DNA of 64,000 bases from an uncultured Ignavibacteria bacterium. GTDB taxonomy: Bacteria > Bacteroidota > Ignavibacteria > Tepidaquicellales > OLB5. Below are positions 33,395 to 41,292 of this stretch, one piece after another; the first letter of the stretch is position 1; each line of letters opens with the position of its first letter. The translations under genes and the position numbers were made by a program. Location: contig CALMYL010000006.1 of assembly GCA_937873695.1 (NCBI GenBank), positions 225,185 to 289,184 of the forward strand. Reading direction: 5' to 3'. The notes under the pieces were generated by a model. The model saw only the letters and a program-made list of their open reading frames with translations, was not told where the DNA came from and made no database searches.

Positions 33395-34651
33395 TTATTT
33401 TATCAAAACCATCTTCTTAACATCCTTATACACACCAGCCTCAATAGAGTAGAAATATATACCGCTTGCAAGCTTTGAACCATCAAAGCTTACTGAATAA
33501 CTGCCTGCGTTCCCGTATTCATTATTAACCAATTCAGCTACAACCTGACCAACGGCGTTATATACTCTTAATATAACAAAAGTATTTTGCGGCAGGTCAA
33601 ATTTGATTTCAGTTGAGGGATTAAATGGATTTGGATAGTTTTGTGAAAGGTTAAATTCATTGGGTGTTAAATTGCTTAACAGTTCAATTCCAACAAACTG
33701 CCCTCCTGTTGTAGTTTTAAATATCTGTCCACCGCCGCCAACAACCCAGCCTGTTGTATCATTTATAAAATTAATATCATTTCTAAAGCCCCCGCCAGTT
33801 ATTACCTGCTGATACCAGTTAAATCCCCCGTTCGTGGATTTATAAATATAACCATTTGTGCCGCCTGCGTAGCCCGTTATCAAGTTCGTAAAAAATACCG
33901 AATAGTTTCGATTACCGCTTGGGTATTGTATTCTTGCAATACTATCCCATGTATTCCCAAAATTTGTTGTTTTGAATACAAGCTTGCCCAATCCAGAATT
34001 ATCACCTTCTCCAATTGTCCATCCAACATCTCCAACAAAACTAAGCCTGTATAAGTTAGGAGCGTCCATCAATAATGGAAGTAATACCTGGTTCCAGGTT
34101 ACACCACCGTCTGTTGACTTCATTGTTAGAGCACCGTCACCGCATAAAACGCCCGTTAATGAATTTTTAAAATAAATATCCCATAAAAAGGTAAATATTG
34201 TATGAGTAGAATCAAATGAATTTCCGCCATTTGTTGTTCGCAGAATGTAATTGCTCTTTAATATCCATCCTGTATTCTGATCTAAAAAATATACTTTCCT
34301 GAAAGTAGGTACCGGGGTAGGCTCGCTTCTTATTATCTGCCAGTTGTTTCCGCCATTGGTGCTCTTTAATATCGTATTCCACCAGCCTACACACCAAACC
34401 AGGTTCTGGTCAACTGCATCAATACCTTCAAGCCTGTTTGTTACTCCGGAGGTCTGCAGCACCCAGTTAACACCGCCATTGGTAGTTTTTACAATTACAC
34501 CGTTATCACCGCAAGCCCAGCCTGTATTTTCATTCACAAAATCAATATCAAGCAGGCTGGTGCCTACTCCGCTTGTTTGCTGTATCCATTGGCAATTGGC
34601 GAAATTGTGTGATAATGAAATGGCGAGTATTATGTAAATTACTTTTATCAT
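33395..34651 (-). CDS. Secreted Ycf48-like BNR-repeat propeller with sorting domain
   Basis: A 418-residue exported protein. A signal peptide (about 1-20) precedes six or seven BNR-type repeats with GWACGDNGVIVKTTNGG and similar KSTDGG and KTTNFG words, forming a beta-propeller (about 20-320). The C-terminal sorting domain starts at about 335 (NYPNPFNPSTEIKF...YNAVGQVVAEL...SGIYFYSIEAG...KKMVLIK). Such proteins are usually surface or extracellular. The resemblance to photosystem assembly factor Ycf48 lies in the propeller alone. The function is unknown. Confidence 0.9.
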   Translation of the reverse strand: MIKVIYIILAISLSHNFANCQWIQQTSGVGTSLLDIDFVNENTGWACGDNGVIVKTTNGGVNWVLQTSGVTNRLEGIDAVDQNLVWCVGWWNTILKSTNGGNNWQIIRSEPTPVPTFRKVYFLDQNTGWILKSNYILRTTNGGNSFDSTHTIFTFLWDIYFKNSLTGVLCGDGALTMKSTDGGVTWNQVLLPLLMDAPNLYRLSFVGDVGWTIGEGDNSGLGKLVFKTTNFGNTWDSIARIQYPSGNRNYSVFFTNLITGYAGGTNGYIYKSTNGGFNWYQQVITGGGFRNDINFINDTTGWVVGGGGQIFKTTTGGQFVGIELLSNLTPNEFNLSQNYPNPFNPSTEIKFDLPQNTFVILRVYNAVGQVVAELVNNEYGNAGSYSVSFDGSKLASGIYFYSIEAGVYKDVKKMVLIK

Positions 34652-35040
34652 AAAATCTATTTATTAATAATGACTTATGTTTATAACAAAAAAAGGACTG
34701 CCCCATTTTATGGGGTAGTCCTCTACACGCGCGTTTTTAAATATAGCAATATTTACATTTACAAAAAACATAATATTATCCATTTATATTCTTAACTTAG
34801 AAAACAACAAATAGCCCACATTATAAAACTATGTGAAGCTGCTCACCAATAGAACTATAAGTTATTTGTTAAATTTTTTGGTACTGTTACAAAAAATAAT
34901 ATTTTATATAATCACCGATGCAAAGGTGGTTATGGGTAGTCTTGAAAATTTTTCTATAATTTCGTCCGTAAAAAAAAAAAAAATGATTTCAAATGCAAGG
35001 GTAATTGTTGGTCATAGCCTTAATACGGTAAAAAGCAAAG
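34652..35040. other. AT-rich intergenic stretch, 389 bp
   Basis: No convincing gene. It holds the minus-strand terminator at 34690-34717 and a run of 14 A (34970-34983). Short frames here look like chance. Confidence 0.5.
34690..34717 (-). terminator. Strong terminator far downstream of the ABC exporter
   Basis: A 12-13-bp stem AGGACTGCCCCAT/ATGGGGTAGTCCT with a T run on the minus strand. It lies about 325 bp after the exporter stop, so the message has a long 3' tail or a small RNA precedes it. Confidence 0.85.
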
Positions 35041-36843
35041 TTACTTTACCGCTTCCTTAACCTTCATGTCTGGTGCCGCCGGCAAACCATTGCCCTCCCG
35101 CCTGTGGCGTTCGCCTATCTGCTGGCGCCACATTGCGTAATAAAGCCCCTTCATTTCAAGCAGTTCCTCATGTCTGCCTTCTTCTACCATGCTGCCTTTT
35201 TCAAGAACATAGATTCTATCGGCATGCATAATTGTCGATAGCCTGTGTGCTATCAGTATTGTGATATGATCAGTCCTTGCTGATACATCGCGAATTGTCT
35301 GGCTTATCTCTTCTTCGGTCAGTGAATCAAGCGCGGAAGTTGCCTCATCAAATACTAACAGCCTTGGCTTCCTCAACAGCGCGCGCGCTATGGATAGGCG
35401 CTGCTTCTCACCACCCGAAACCTTTACGCCGCCTTCGCCTATAACCGTATCAATGCCCTTATCGGCACGCGCTAAAAGATTCTGGCAAGCCGCTTTATTC
35501 AGCGCGTCAAGAATATCTGCATCAGTTGCATTCGGATTCACAAATAACAGATTTTCCTTTATCGTACCCGCAAACAACTGTGTATCCTGTGTTACAAATC
35601 CAATTTGATTGCGCAGGTTATCAAACTCAATTTCCTTGCCCGGCACACCGTTGTAATATACAGTGCCGCTTTGCGGCGTGTATAAACCAACCAGTAATTT
35701 TACCAGCGTAGTTTTGCCCGCACCCGAGGGACCCACAAACGCAACGGTCTGCCCCACACTTGTTTTAAATGAAATATCCTCAAGCGCATGGGTTGATGCG
35801 CTTTGATGTTTGAATGTTACGTTTTCAAACTCAAATGTTTCAATCTTACCAATTGAAACGGGCTTCTCCGGTTTTTTCTCAAGCGGCGTTTCTATGATAT
35901 CCTTAAAGTTATTCAGTGATACTTCGGTTTCTCTGTAAACATTAATTATGTTGCCAAGCTCCTGCAGGGGACCGAAGATAAAAAATGAATATATATAAAG
36001 TGAAAAGAACTCACCCGCTGTTATTACCCGCGAAAAAATCAGGTACATCATCAAAAACAGAATTGACGTCCTTAGGAAATTTACAATTGTACCCTGTATA
36101 AAGCTAAGGCTTCTTACAAATCTTACTTTTTTAAGCTCTAAAGCCAAGATCTTTTCCGTGGTCGTGTTTAGTCTGTTTATTTCCTGACCGGCTAAGCCCA
36201 GACTCTTAACAAGCTCAATATTCCTCAATGATTCCGTTGTTGTTCCCGCAAGCGCAGTTGTTTCACCGACAATTTTTTTCTGTATGACCTTAATTTTTTT
36301 GCTGAGCTTTGAGCTGATAAATGCTATCAGCGGAGCGGTTAACGCGTATACAGGGAATATCACCCAATGAATTGAAAATGAATATATCGTCACAAATATT
36401 AGACCAATGAGCGTTGTATAAACTATGTTTATTGAAAGGGCTATGAGCTTTTCGACATCTGTTCTTACCTTTTGCAATACACCCAAAGTCTCGCCGCTGC
36501 GTTTATCTTCAAATACCTGGTAGGGCAGCTCAAGCGAGTGTTTTATGCCATCGGCGTACATTTTTGCCCCAAGCTTCTGGGTTATCAAATTAATATAATA
36601 ATCCTGGAAGTTCTTGGCTACCCTTGATACAAACGCCGCGCCTATGCCGAGCCCAAGAAGGAGTCCGACCCCCTTAAAGAACTGCTCCGAGGTGTATTTA
36701 TCGAATTTTGTGGCATAATCATCAATAATGTACCTTACTATCAGCGGGTCCATCATAGAAAACATCTGGTTTATGGCTGCCAAAACGAGGGCAAGGATTA
36801 TAAATCCGCGGTAATTTTTGAGATACGAAAGAAGTAATTTCAT
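35041..36843 (-). CDS. ABC exporter (MsbA/LmrA type half-transporter)
   Basis: A membrane exporter fused to its ATPase, 600 residues. Residues 1-310 hold six transmembrane helices. Residues 330-575 are the ATPase, with Walker A GPSGAGKTTL, Q-loop FVTQDTQLFAG, signature VSGGEKQRLSIARALL, Walker B LLVFDEATSALDS and switch His in LIAHRLS. It probably works as a homodimer exporting lipid, peptide or drug; the substrate cannot be told. No partner half-transporter is adjacent, which favours a homodimer. Confidence 0.93.
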   Translation of the reverse strand: MKLLLSYLKNYRGFIILALVLAAINQMFSMMDPLIVRYIIDDYATKFDKYTSEQFFKGVGLLLGLGIGAAFVSRVAKNFQDYYINLITQKLGAKMYADGIKHSLELPYQVFEDKRSGETLGVLQKVRTDVEKLIALSINIVYTTLIGLIFVTIYSFSIHWVIFPVYALTAPLIAFISSKLSKKIKVIQKKIVGETTALAGTTTESLRNIELVKSLGLAGQEINRLNTTTEKILALELKKVRFVRSLSFIQGTIVNFLRTSILFLMMYLIFSRVITAGEFFSLYIYSFFIFGPLQELGNIINVYRETEVSLNNFKDIIETPLEKKPEKPVSIGKIETFEFENVTFKHQSASTHALEDISFKTSVGQTVAFVGPSGAGKTTLVKLLVGLYTPQSGTVYYNGVPGKEIEFDNLRNQIGFVTQDTQLFAGTIKENLLFVNPNATDADILDALNKAACQNLLARADKGIDTVIGEGGVKVSGGEKQRLSIARALLRKPRLLVFDEATSALDSLTEEEISQTIRDVSARTDHITILIAHRLSTIMHADRIYVLEKGSMVEEGRHEELLEMKGLYYAMWRQQIGERHRREGNGLPAAPDMKVKEAVK

Positions 36844-36940
36844 CTAAATTTGGTTAGGCTGCAATTTTAACTAAATTATTTTAACTAAAAAAGGTATTAC
36901 ACATTAATCTCTCCATGATAACAGATCATGGAATATTGGC

Positions 36941-37038
36941 TCCCCTCTCCCTCTCCCGAAGGGACTCCTTTGGAGTGGGAGAGGGGTCAGGGGGTGAGGG
37001 CTACGCCTTACTCCGTGTTAACGGAGGAAGGTGAGGTC
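36941..37038. repeat. Nested palindromic repeat upstream of HU
   Basis: Outer arms CCCCTCTCCC and GGGAGAGGGG flank a hairpin CCGAAGG-GACT-CCTTTGG (36956-36973). The tail GGGGGTGAGGG contains a second hairpin insert, CTCCGT-GTTA-ACGGAG (37011-37026) in GCTACGCCTTA...GGAGGAAGG. Related copies are at 39063-39123 and 1257-1278. Confidence 0.7.
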
Positions 37039-37088
37039 TACAATGCATAAGACGTAATTAACTATTTTTTATTTTGTTAAGAATTAGT

Positions 37089-37096
37089 TATCTTTG
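37089..37096 (+). promoter_or_regulatory. TATCTTTG -7 element of the HU gene
   Basis: A perfect TAnnTTTG about 45 bp ahead of the HU start. A matching TTG at the normal distance is not clear. Confidence 0.5.
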
Positions 37097-37141
37097 TAGA
37101 ACTTCCAATAAATAATTAATAACAATTTAACTTTCAATCAA

Positions 37142-37420
37142 ATGACAAGAGAAGAAATTATTGCAAAAATGGCAGAAGATGCAGATACTACAAAAGTAGC
37201 TGCTAAAGCCGCATTAGATTCATTCATAGGCTGTGTTACAAAGACGCTTAAAAAAGGCGGAAAAGTATCACTTGTAGGCTTTGGAACATTTTCAGTTTCA
37301 AAAAGAGCTGCAAGACAGGGCAGAAACCCGCAGACAGGCGCAACAATCAACATTGCTGCAAGAAAAGTTGCCAAGTTCAAAGCCGGTAAAGGACTTTCAG
37401 ATACAGTTAACGGCAGATAA
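37142..37420 (+). CDS. HU-family DNA-binding protein
   Basis: A nucleoid protein of 92 residues that bends DNA. It starts MTREEIIAKMAEDADTTKVAAKAAL and has the DNA-binding arm KVSLVGFGTFSVSKRAARQGRNPQTGATINIAARKVAKFKAGKGLSD, matching HupB-like proteins in length and sequence. It has its own -7 element upstream and terminator downstream, so it is monocistronic. The gene name is not assigned because HU and IHF-like paralogues cannot be told apart here. Confidence 0.95.
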   Translation: MTREEIIAKMAEDADTTKVAAKAALDSFIGCVTKTLKKGGKVSLVGFGTFSVSKRAARQGRNPQTGATINIAARKVAKFKAGKGLSDTVNGR

Positions 37421-37440
37421 TTTTATCTATTGTTGATGAG

Positions 37441-37466
37441 AAAAGGACGGCATGCCGTCCTTTTTT
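37441..37466 (+). terminator. Terminator of the HU gene
   Basis: The perfect palindrome AAAAGGACGGCATGCCGTCC with a T run after it, 21 bp past the stop. Confidence 0.92.
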
Positions 37467-37507
37467 GTTTTACTCAAAAACTCTCTCAGGTGACCAATCA
37501 AATACTT

Positions 37508-37639
37508 CTACATATCCCTGAAGCTCGCGCTTGCTATCAGCAGCTTAACGGTCATGTATATAACAACAATTGTTGAAAGCACCAAAAACCAGATCAGCGC
37601 TTTAGAAACCAGGCTTGTTTTTTTAACTGATTCATCCAT
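37508..37639 (-). CDS. 43-residue single-helix membrane protein
   Basis: A short frame MDESVKKTSLVSKALIWFLVLSTIVVIYMTVKLL... of 43 residues. A charged N-terminus is followed by one strong hydrophobic helix (about 13-36) and a short polar tail. It begins 18 bp after the lipoprotein gene stop on the same strand. Bacteroidota often lack Shine-Dalgarno sequences, as here. It may be translated from the lipoprotein message. Function unknown. Confidence 0.5.
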   Translation of the reverse strand: MDESVKKTSLVSKALIWFLVLSTIVVIYMTVKLLIASASFRDM

Positions 37640-37657
37640 AATGAAAATAGTATTAAG

Positions 37658-38212
37658 TTATTGATCAAGTTTAATTGAAATTACTTTCTCCGGTTTACCA
37701 ATAAAATCACCGGGTTCACCATCTTCTGTAGTTGTTTCACCAATTTCCCTTTTCATCACAATAATTTCATTATCTTTTTGAATTGCCCAGTAATCTATTC
37801 CCGTTCCAGCCCACCATCCGCGTGTTGCAATAATGGCATCAGCGGGAATTTCATATGATTTGTAATCTGATACAGGCATTTCACTGAAGCTGTAATACTC
37901 CTTGGCAATAAAATGTTTTTTGCCGTTCACAATTATATTCACATCGTTTATTGGAGTATCATATTCACCCGTGCCGACTCGTTTGAACTCCCACTTCAGC
38001 TCAGGTTTGCCGGGCTTAGTGTTTTCAGTCTTACCTGTTGAACCTGTTTCATCCTTCTTCTGCGTTGAGCTGTTTCCCGTTTCCTGTTTGCTATCCTGTG
38101 TTGTTGTGGTTTTTTCCTTTTCGCTTATTGTGGTTTTATCTGACTTTCCGCAGGCAATTAATATTGTTGATAAAACAACAAGCGCGGTTAAAAATTTAGT
38201 TTTGTTAAGCAT
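37658..38212 (-). CDS. Putative lipoprotein
   Basis: A 184-residue lipoprotein. The signal peptide ends in the lipobox LIACG, with the lipidated Cys at about 21. A long Ser/Thr/Lys linker (about 22-70) leads to a beta-rich domain (about 70-184: WEFKRVGTGEYDTPINDVNIIVNGKKHF). It is probably attached to the inner face of the outer membrane or exposed. Not recognised beyond that. A small membrane protein gene follows 18 bp downstream. Confidence 0.75.
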   Translation of the reverse strand: MLNKTKFLTALVVLSTILIACGKSDKTTISEKEKTTTTQDSKQETGNSSTQKKDETGSTGKTENTKPGKPELKWEFKRVGTGEYDTPINDVNIIVNGKKHFIAKEYYSFSEMPVSDYKSYEIPADAIIATRGWWAGTGIDYWAIQKDNEIIVMKREIGETTTEDGEPGDFIGKPEKVISIKLDQ

Positions 38213-38236
38213 TGTAAATTTTTTTTAATGATATAA

Positions 38237-38944
38237 TTATTTCCCCATTACAAATATTACCGGCTCTTTGCCTAGTGTAATGTTCTTACTTCTTAACTCC
38301 TCAATTGTCCCGGTTATTATCTCTTCAGTTTCCATTGTCAGGTTTTTTGAAATTGAAAGAATAATATCACCGGGTGAGTTACTCAGAATATCGACAAGCA
38401 GTTTATCGTTACGGTGTGGGGCTTCTATAAATATCTGTGTCTGACCTTCCTGCTTGATTTTGCTGCCAAGTCCTTTAATTTTCTTCGCCCTTGCGTTTTT
38501 ATCAATAGGCAGGTAACCTATGAAAGCAAAATTTTGCCCGCTTACCCCTGATGCCATTAACGCGAGCAGAATCGAAGATGGTCCGCTTAAGGGCACAACC
38601 TGTATCCCTTTTTGATGCGCCATTTTAACAATTACACTTCCCGGGTCAGCAATACACGGCAGCCCCGCTTCGGAAATGAGCCCCGTATCATTACCTTCAT
38701 CAGCTGCATCAAGGTAGGTTGTTATATCTGATTCCTTACTTTTTGCATTCAGCACATAAAAAGTAAGCTCGCGCAGCGGCTTATTGATCCCCGCAAGTTT
38801 CAGGAACTTAGCCGCAGTCTGAATGTTCTCTACTATATAGTGATCTATTGTATTAATTACCTCTTTGATATACGGCGGAATGACTCTGCCGAGATCATCG
38901 CTGCCCAGAGAATTGGGTATTAAATACAGTTTTCCTTTTTGCAT
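38237..38944 (-). CDS. RsmI-like tetrapyrrole-methylase-family methyltransferase
   Basis: A SAM-dependent methyltransferase of the RsmI group, 235 residues. It shows GLISEAGLPCIADPGSVIVK, VVPLSGPSSILLALMASG and IFIEAPHRNDKLL, the family motifs. RsmI proper 2'-O-methylates C1402 of 16S rRNA and is longer; this is the shorter Bacteroidota variant, whose target has not been shown. It is first in the group with the lipoprotein, 24 bp upstream. Confidence 0.85.
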   Translation of the reverse strand: MQKGKLYLIPNSLGSDDLGRVIPPYIKEVINTIDHYIVENIQTAAKFLKLAGINKPLRELTFYVLNAKSKESDITTYLDAADEGNDTGLISEAGLPCIADPGSVIVKMAHQKGIQVVPLSGPSSILLALMASGVSGQNFAFIGYLPIDKNARAKKIKGLGSKIKQEGQTQIFIEAPHRNDKLLVDILSNSPGDIILSISKNLTMETEEIITGTIEELRSKNITLGKEPVIFVMGK

Positions 38945-39062
38945 TATAGAATTTGCTGTGTTAAAGTATATTTGCGGATTAATTGATTATAAAATTTTCT
39001 CTCCTTAAAACAGGAGTGAGTACAATACATTATTTATCCATTAACATAAAATATCGAATTTT

Positions 39063-39123
39063 CTCCCCCCTCTCCTCTTCCCGAAGGGACTCCTTTGGAG
39101 TAGGAGAGGGGCTGGGGGCGAGG
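39063..39123. repeat. Nested palindromic repeat, second copy
   Basis: CCCCCCTCTCCTCTTC, hairpin CCGAAGG-GACT-CCTTTGG (39081-39098), GAGTAGGAGAGGGGCTGGGGGCGAGG. The same architecture as the 36941 copy. Confidence 0.7.
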
Positions 39124-39131
39124 TCAACAAC

Positions 39132-39971
39132 ATGAATCTACTTATCTATATTATCTCATTTTTCAGTTTCTTTGCATGCAATGATACTGAATTGAAGCAA
39201 AATCTCAAAAATAATGAGGTAAATAAAACAAATTATGAGCAAAATAAAAAGGTAAAGAGTTCTGATAGCTTAAAGAACGTTCCCGAAGGTTTAAAAAGAC
39301 TCCTCAAGGCGTACCCTGATTTCCTTAAATCAGCCGATGAAAATAACTTATATTGGCATGATGGCACTGTTATGCAGTGGGATGACGGCATTACAGGCAA
39401 AAGCCACGATGAAAAGCTCGATAACCCCGACCTTGAAGATATGATGTCACAAAAATATACCAAAGGGGCTGATTGGGATTCACCCCCCGCGGAAGATTTT
39501 GAGCCCGGCAGGGTGAGGTATGAGCCCTTCTTCACAAAAATGTATGGCTCTTCATCAGGTGAAGTGCAGAATAACCTGGTGAGCGTTAAATGGCTGCCAT
39601 CAATTTGCGGATGTACAATACAGTTCAACAACATCAACGGCGCAGCGGATAAAATGCGCGAAGTATCAGAGGAAATTGAAGCGACACTTGGGGCAGAATA
39701 CCACAAGTACGTAAGCAAAACCGCAGGGACCTTCAACTGGCGCAAAATTGCGGGCACAAACCGCATCAGCACGCATGCCTTCGGCACTGCGATTGATATC
39801 AATACAAAGTACAGCAATTACTGGCAGTGGGATGGCAATATGACATGGAAGAATCAGATACCGATTGAAATAGTCGAGATATTTGAAAAACACGGCTTCA
39901 TCTGGGGCGGCAAGTGGTATCACTACGATACCATGCATTTTGAATACAGACCTGAACTGCTTGTGGATTGA
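39132..39971 (+). CDS. M15-family peptidase, lipoprotein
   Basis: A peptidoglycan hydrolase candidate of 279 residues. A short signal (MNLLIYIISFFSFFAC) ends in a lipobox-like Cys at about 16. The M15 domain is at the C-terminus (about 180-275): zinc ligands His and Asp in STHAFGTAIDINTKYSNYW and His in DTMHFEYRPELL, with GFIWGGKW. This matches D-alanyl-D-alanine carboxypeptidase or endolysin-like M15C proteins. The N-terminal half (about 30-170) is not recognised. It begins 9 bp after a palindromic repeat, so the start codon is very close to it. Confidence 0.85.
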   Translation: MNLLIYIISFFSFFACNDTELKQNLKNNEVNKTNYEQNKKVKSSDSLKNVPEGLKRLLKAYPDFLKSADENNLYWHDGTVMQWDDGITGKSHDEKLDNPDLEDMMSQKYTKGADWDSPPAEDFEPGRVRYEPFFTKMYGSSSGEVQNNLVSVKWLPSICGCTIQFNNINGAADKMREVSEEIEATLGAEYHKYVSKTAGTFNWRKIAGTNRISTHAFGTAIDINTKYSNYWQWDGNMTWKNQIPIEIVEIFEKHGFIWGGKWYHYDTMHFEYRPELLVD

Positions 39972-40086
39972 TCTTTAGTCCATTCCCGCGAAAGCGGGAA
40001 TCTATATTATTTTCAGGAGCAAAGATCTTACTGATTAACCAAGGAGATGTTTTTAAAATGCTACCGTCATGAATTATTTTGTATTG

Positions 40087-40165
40087 CCACGACCTTCAGG
40101 TCGTGGATCCAATGAACTAAATTATAAGGGACTTTCTCCAACGGAGTGCCTTCGGCAAGCCCCAG
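40087..40165. repeat. CCACGACC palindromic repeat with hairpin insert
   Basis: CCACGACCTTCAGGTCGTGG (40087-40106), then AATGAACTAAATTATAA, then a CTCC...GGAG/TGCCTTCGGCA double hairpin. Related to the repeat at 32693. Confidence 0.6.
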
Positions 40166-40177
40166 TTTAATAAAAAT

Positions 40178-40861
40178 TTAATTCCCCTCCAAAAATCCCA
40201 GGAACTTCCGCTTCGCAACAGGAAGTATTGTTTGCTGATATGAAAAATTCAGCTCGGTATCCAGCATATATATTATCTGGTTAATTATGTCATCCGATAT
40301 CATGTAATTCCGCAATATTTCATTGGGTATTGTTATCAGCTTCATCTCACGGTTACCCACTTCTTTAGTCTTTAATATTTTATACAGATTCCGGCTGTAC
40401 TTAATTATCCTCAGCAGCCTATCCCTGTTATCAGGCAGGATAAAATACCCTTCGGTGTTATGTTTCGTCATAATTCCAATTGATTCTATCTTAATGCTCT
40501 CATCCACAAAATCATAAATAGCCTTGCCCTGCTCCATAACGCGGTTAAAGTGCGCAAATGCCCAGTGCATAAGCTCAAAGCTTTTTTCAAGCTCATTGTT
40601 AATGAGCATCATCTTCTCATCCATTTCTTCTTCACTAATGGCATCGGTATATTCTTTATTGAATATCCTGTTATGGTTCTTCATAATATCGCCCAGCTGC
40701 ATGTATATATTAATTAACATCTGGTAAGTGGGGTAAAGCCTTGTTTCGTTGAATTCCTTTTCGCAGAATTTGAATTTATTCAGCAAAAGGTATTTAGAGC
40801 TTTCAAGATCATTTATGCCGGTAAAATCTTTAATGGTGATGTCAATTAATTTGTTATCCAT
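40178..40861 (-). CDS. Helical protein of unknown function
   Basis: A 227-residue soluble protein, mostly helical and rich in Asn, Ile, Glu and Lys, with no signal peptide. No motif is recognised. Sequence words such as ELMHWAFAHFNRVMEQG suggest a helical bundle. It is monocistronic between a repeat and the 41083 gene. Function unknown. Confidence 0.65.
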   Translation of the reverse strand: MDNKLIDITIKDFTGINDLESSKYLLLNKFKFCEKEFNETRLYPTYQMLINIYMQLGDIMKNHNRIFNKEYTDAISEEEMDEKMMLINNELEKSFELMHWAFAHFNRVMEQGKAIYDFVDESIKIESIGIMTKHNTEGYFILPDNRDRLLRIIKYSRNLYKILKTKEVGNREMKLITIPNEILRNYMISDDIINQIIYMLDTELNFSYQQTILPVAKRKFLGFLEGN

Positions 40862-41041
40862 ATTATTGGTAGTTTAGTTAACAAAAAATAAATGACTGCC
40901 TTTTAAAAAGCTGTGACCGTTAAAAAGTGTTACCTGTATATTTCTATTGTATATCTCCTTAGTGTAATTTTAATGAAGTTTTCAGCATTTGTCAAGGGCA
41001 TAATTAAAAATAGAATTGAAACTTTAATTCAATTTAGTTTG

Positions 41042-41068
41042 TATTTGTTAATTAAATATTCTAACTTT
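41042..41068 (+). promoter_or_regulatory. Promoter of the 69-residue gene
   Basis: A TTG, 20 bp, then TAACTTTG fits the Bacteroidota consensus; the gene starts 15 bp later. Confidence 0.5.
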
Positions 41069-41082
41069 GGTTTTATTAAGGT

Positions 41083-41292
41083 ATGACTAAAAAAGAGAAA
41101 ACAATTAGGGGCATTGGCTTAAGCTTTGATTTCATAAGAGAAATCATTAAAGATCCCAAAATTATCGAATCAATTCCTGACAATACCAATATTGATTTTA
41201 TTGAAAAGGATTTTACGAAAATTGAAAAGGTAAAGCCTGGAAAGACTAAATATTTTAAAGTAAAATCTGTGTTTGAAAAAGTTTCAAACTAA
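41083..41292 (+). CDS. Small charged protein of unknown function (69 aa)
   Basis: A 69-residue basic protein (MTKKEKTIRGIGLSFDFIREIIKDPKIIESIPDNTN...) with helical and extended stretches. No domain is recognised; the start is well placed after a promoter. It overlaps the uvrC stop by 4 bp, convergently. It resembles small antitoxin-like or phage-like proteins in size only. Function unknown. Confidence 0.6.
   Translation: MTKKEKTIRGIGLSFDFIREIIKDPKIIESIPDNTNIDFIEKDFTKIEKVKPGKTKYFKVKSVFEKVSN

Noticed and set aside
34833..35060. Plus-strand frame of 75 residues in the gap after the exporter
   Set aside because: It runs through the poly-A tract and antisense end of the exporter, with no ribosome site or plausible protein composition.
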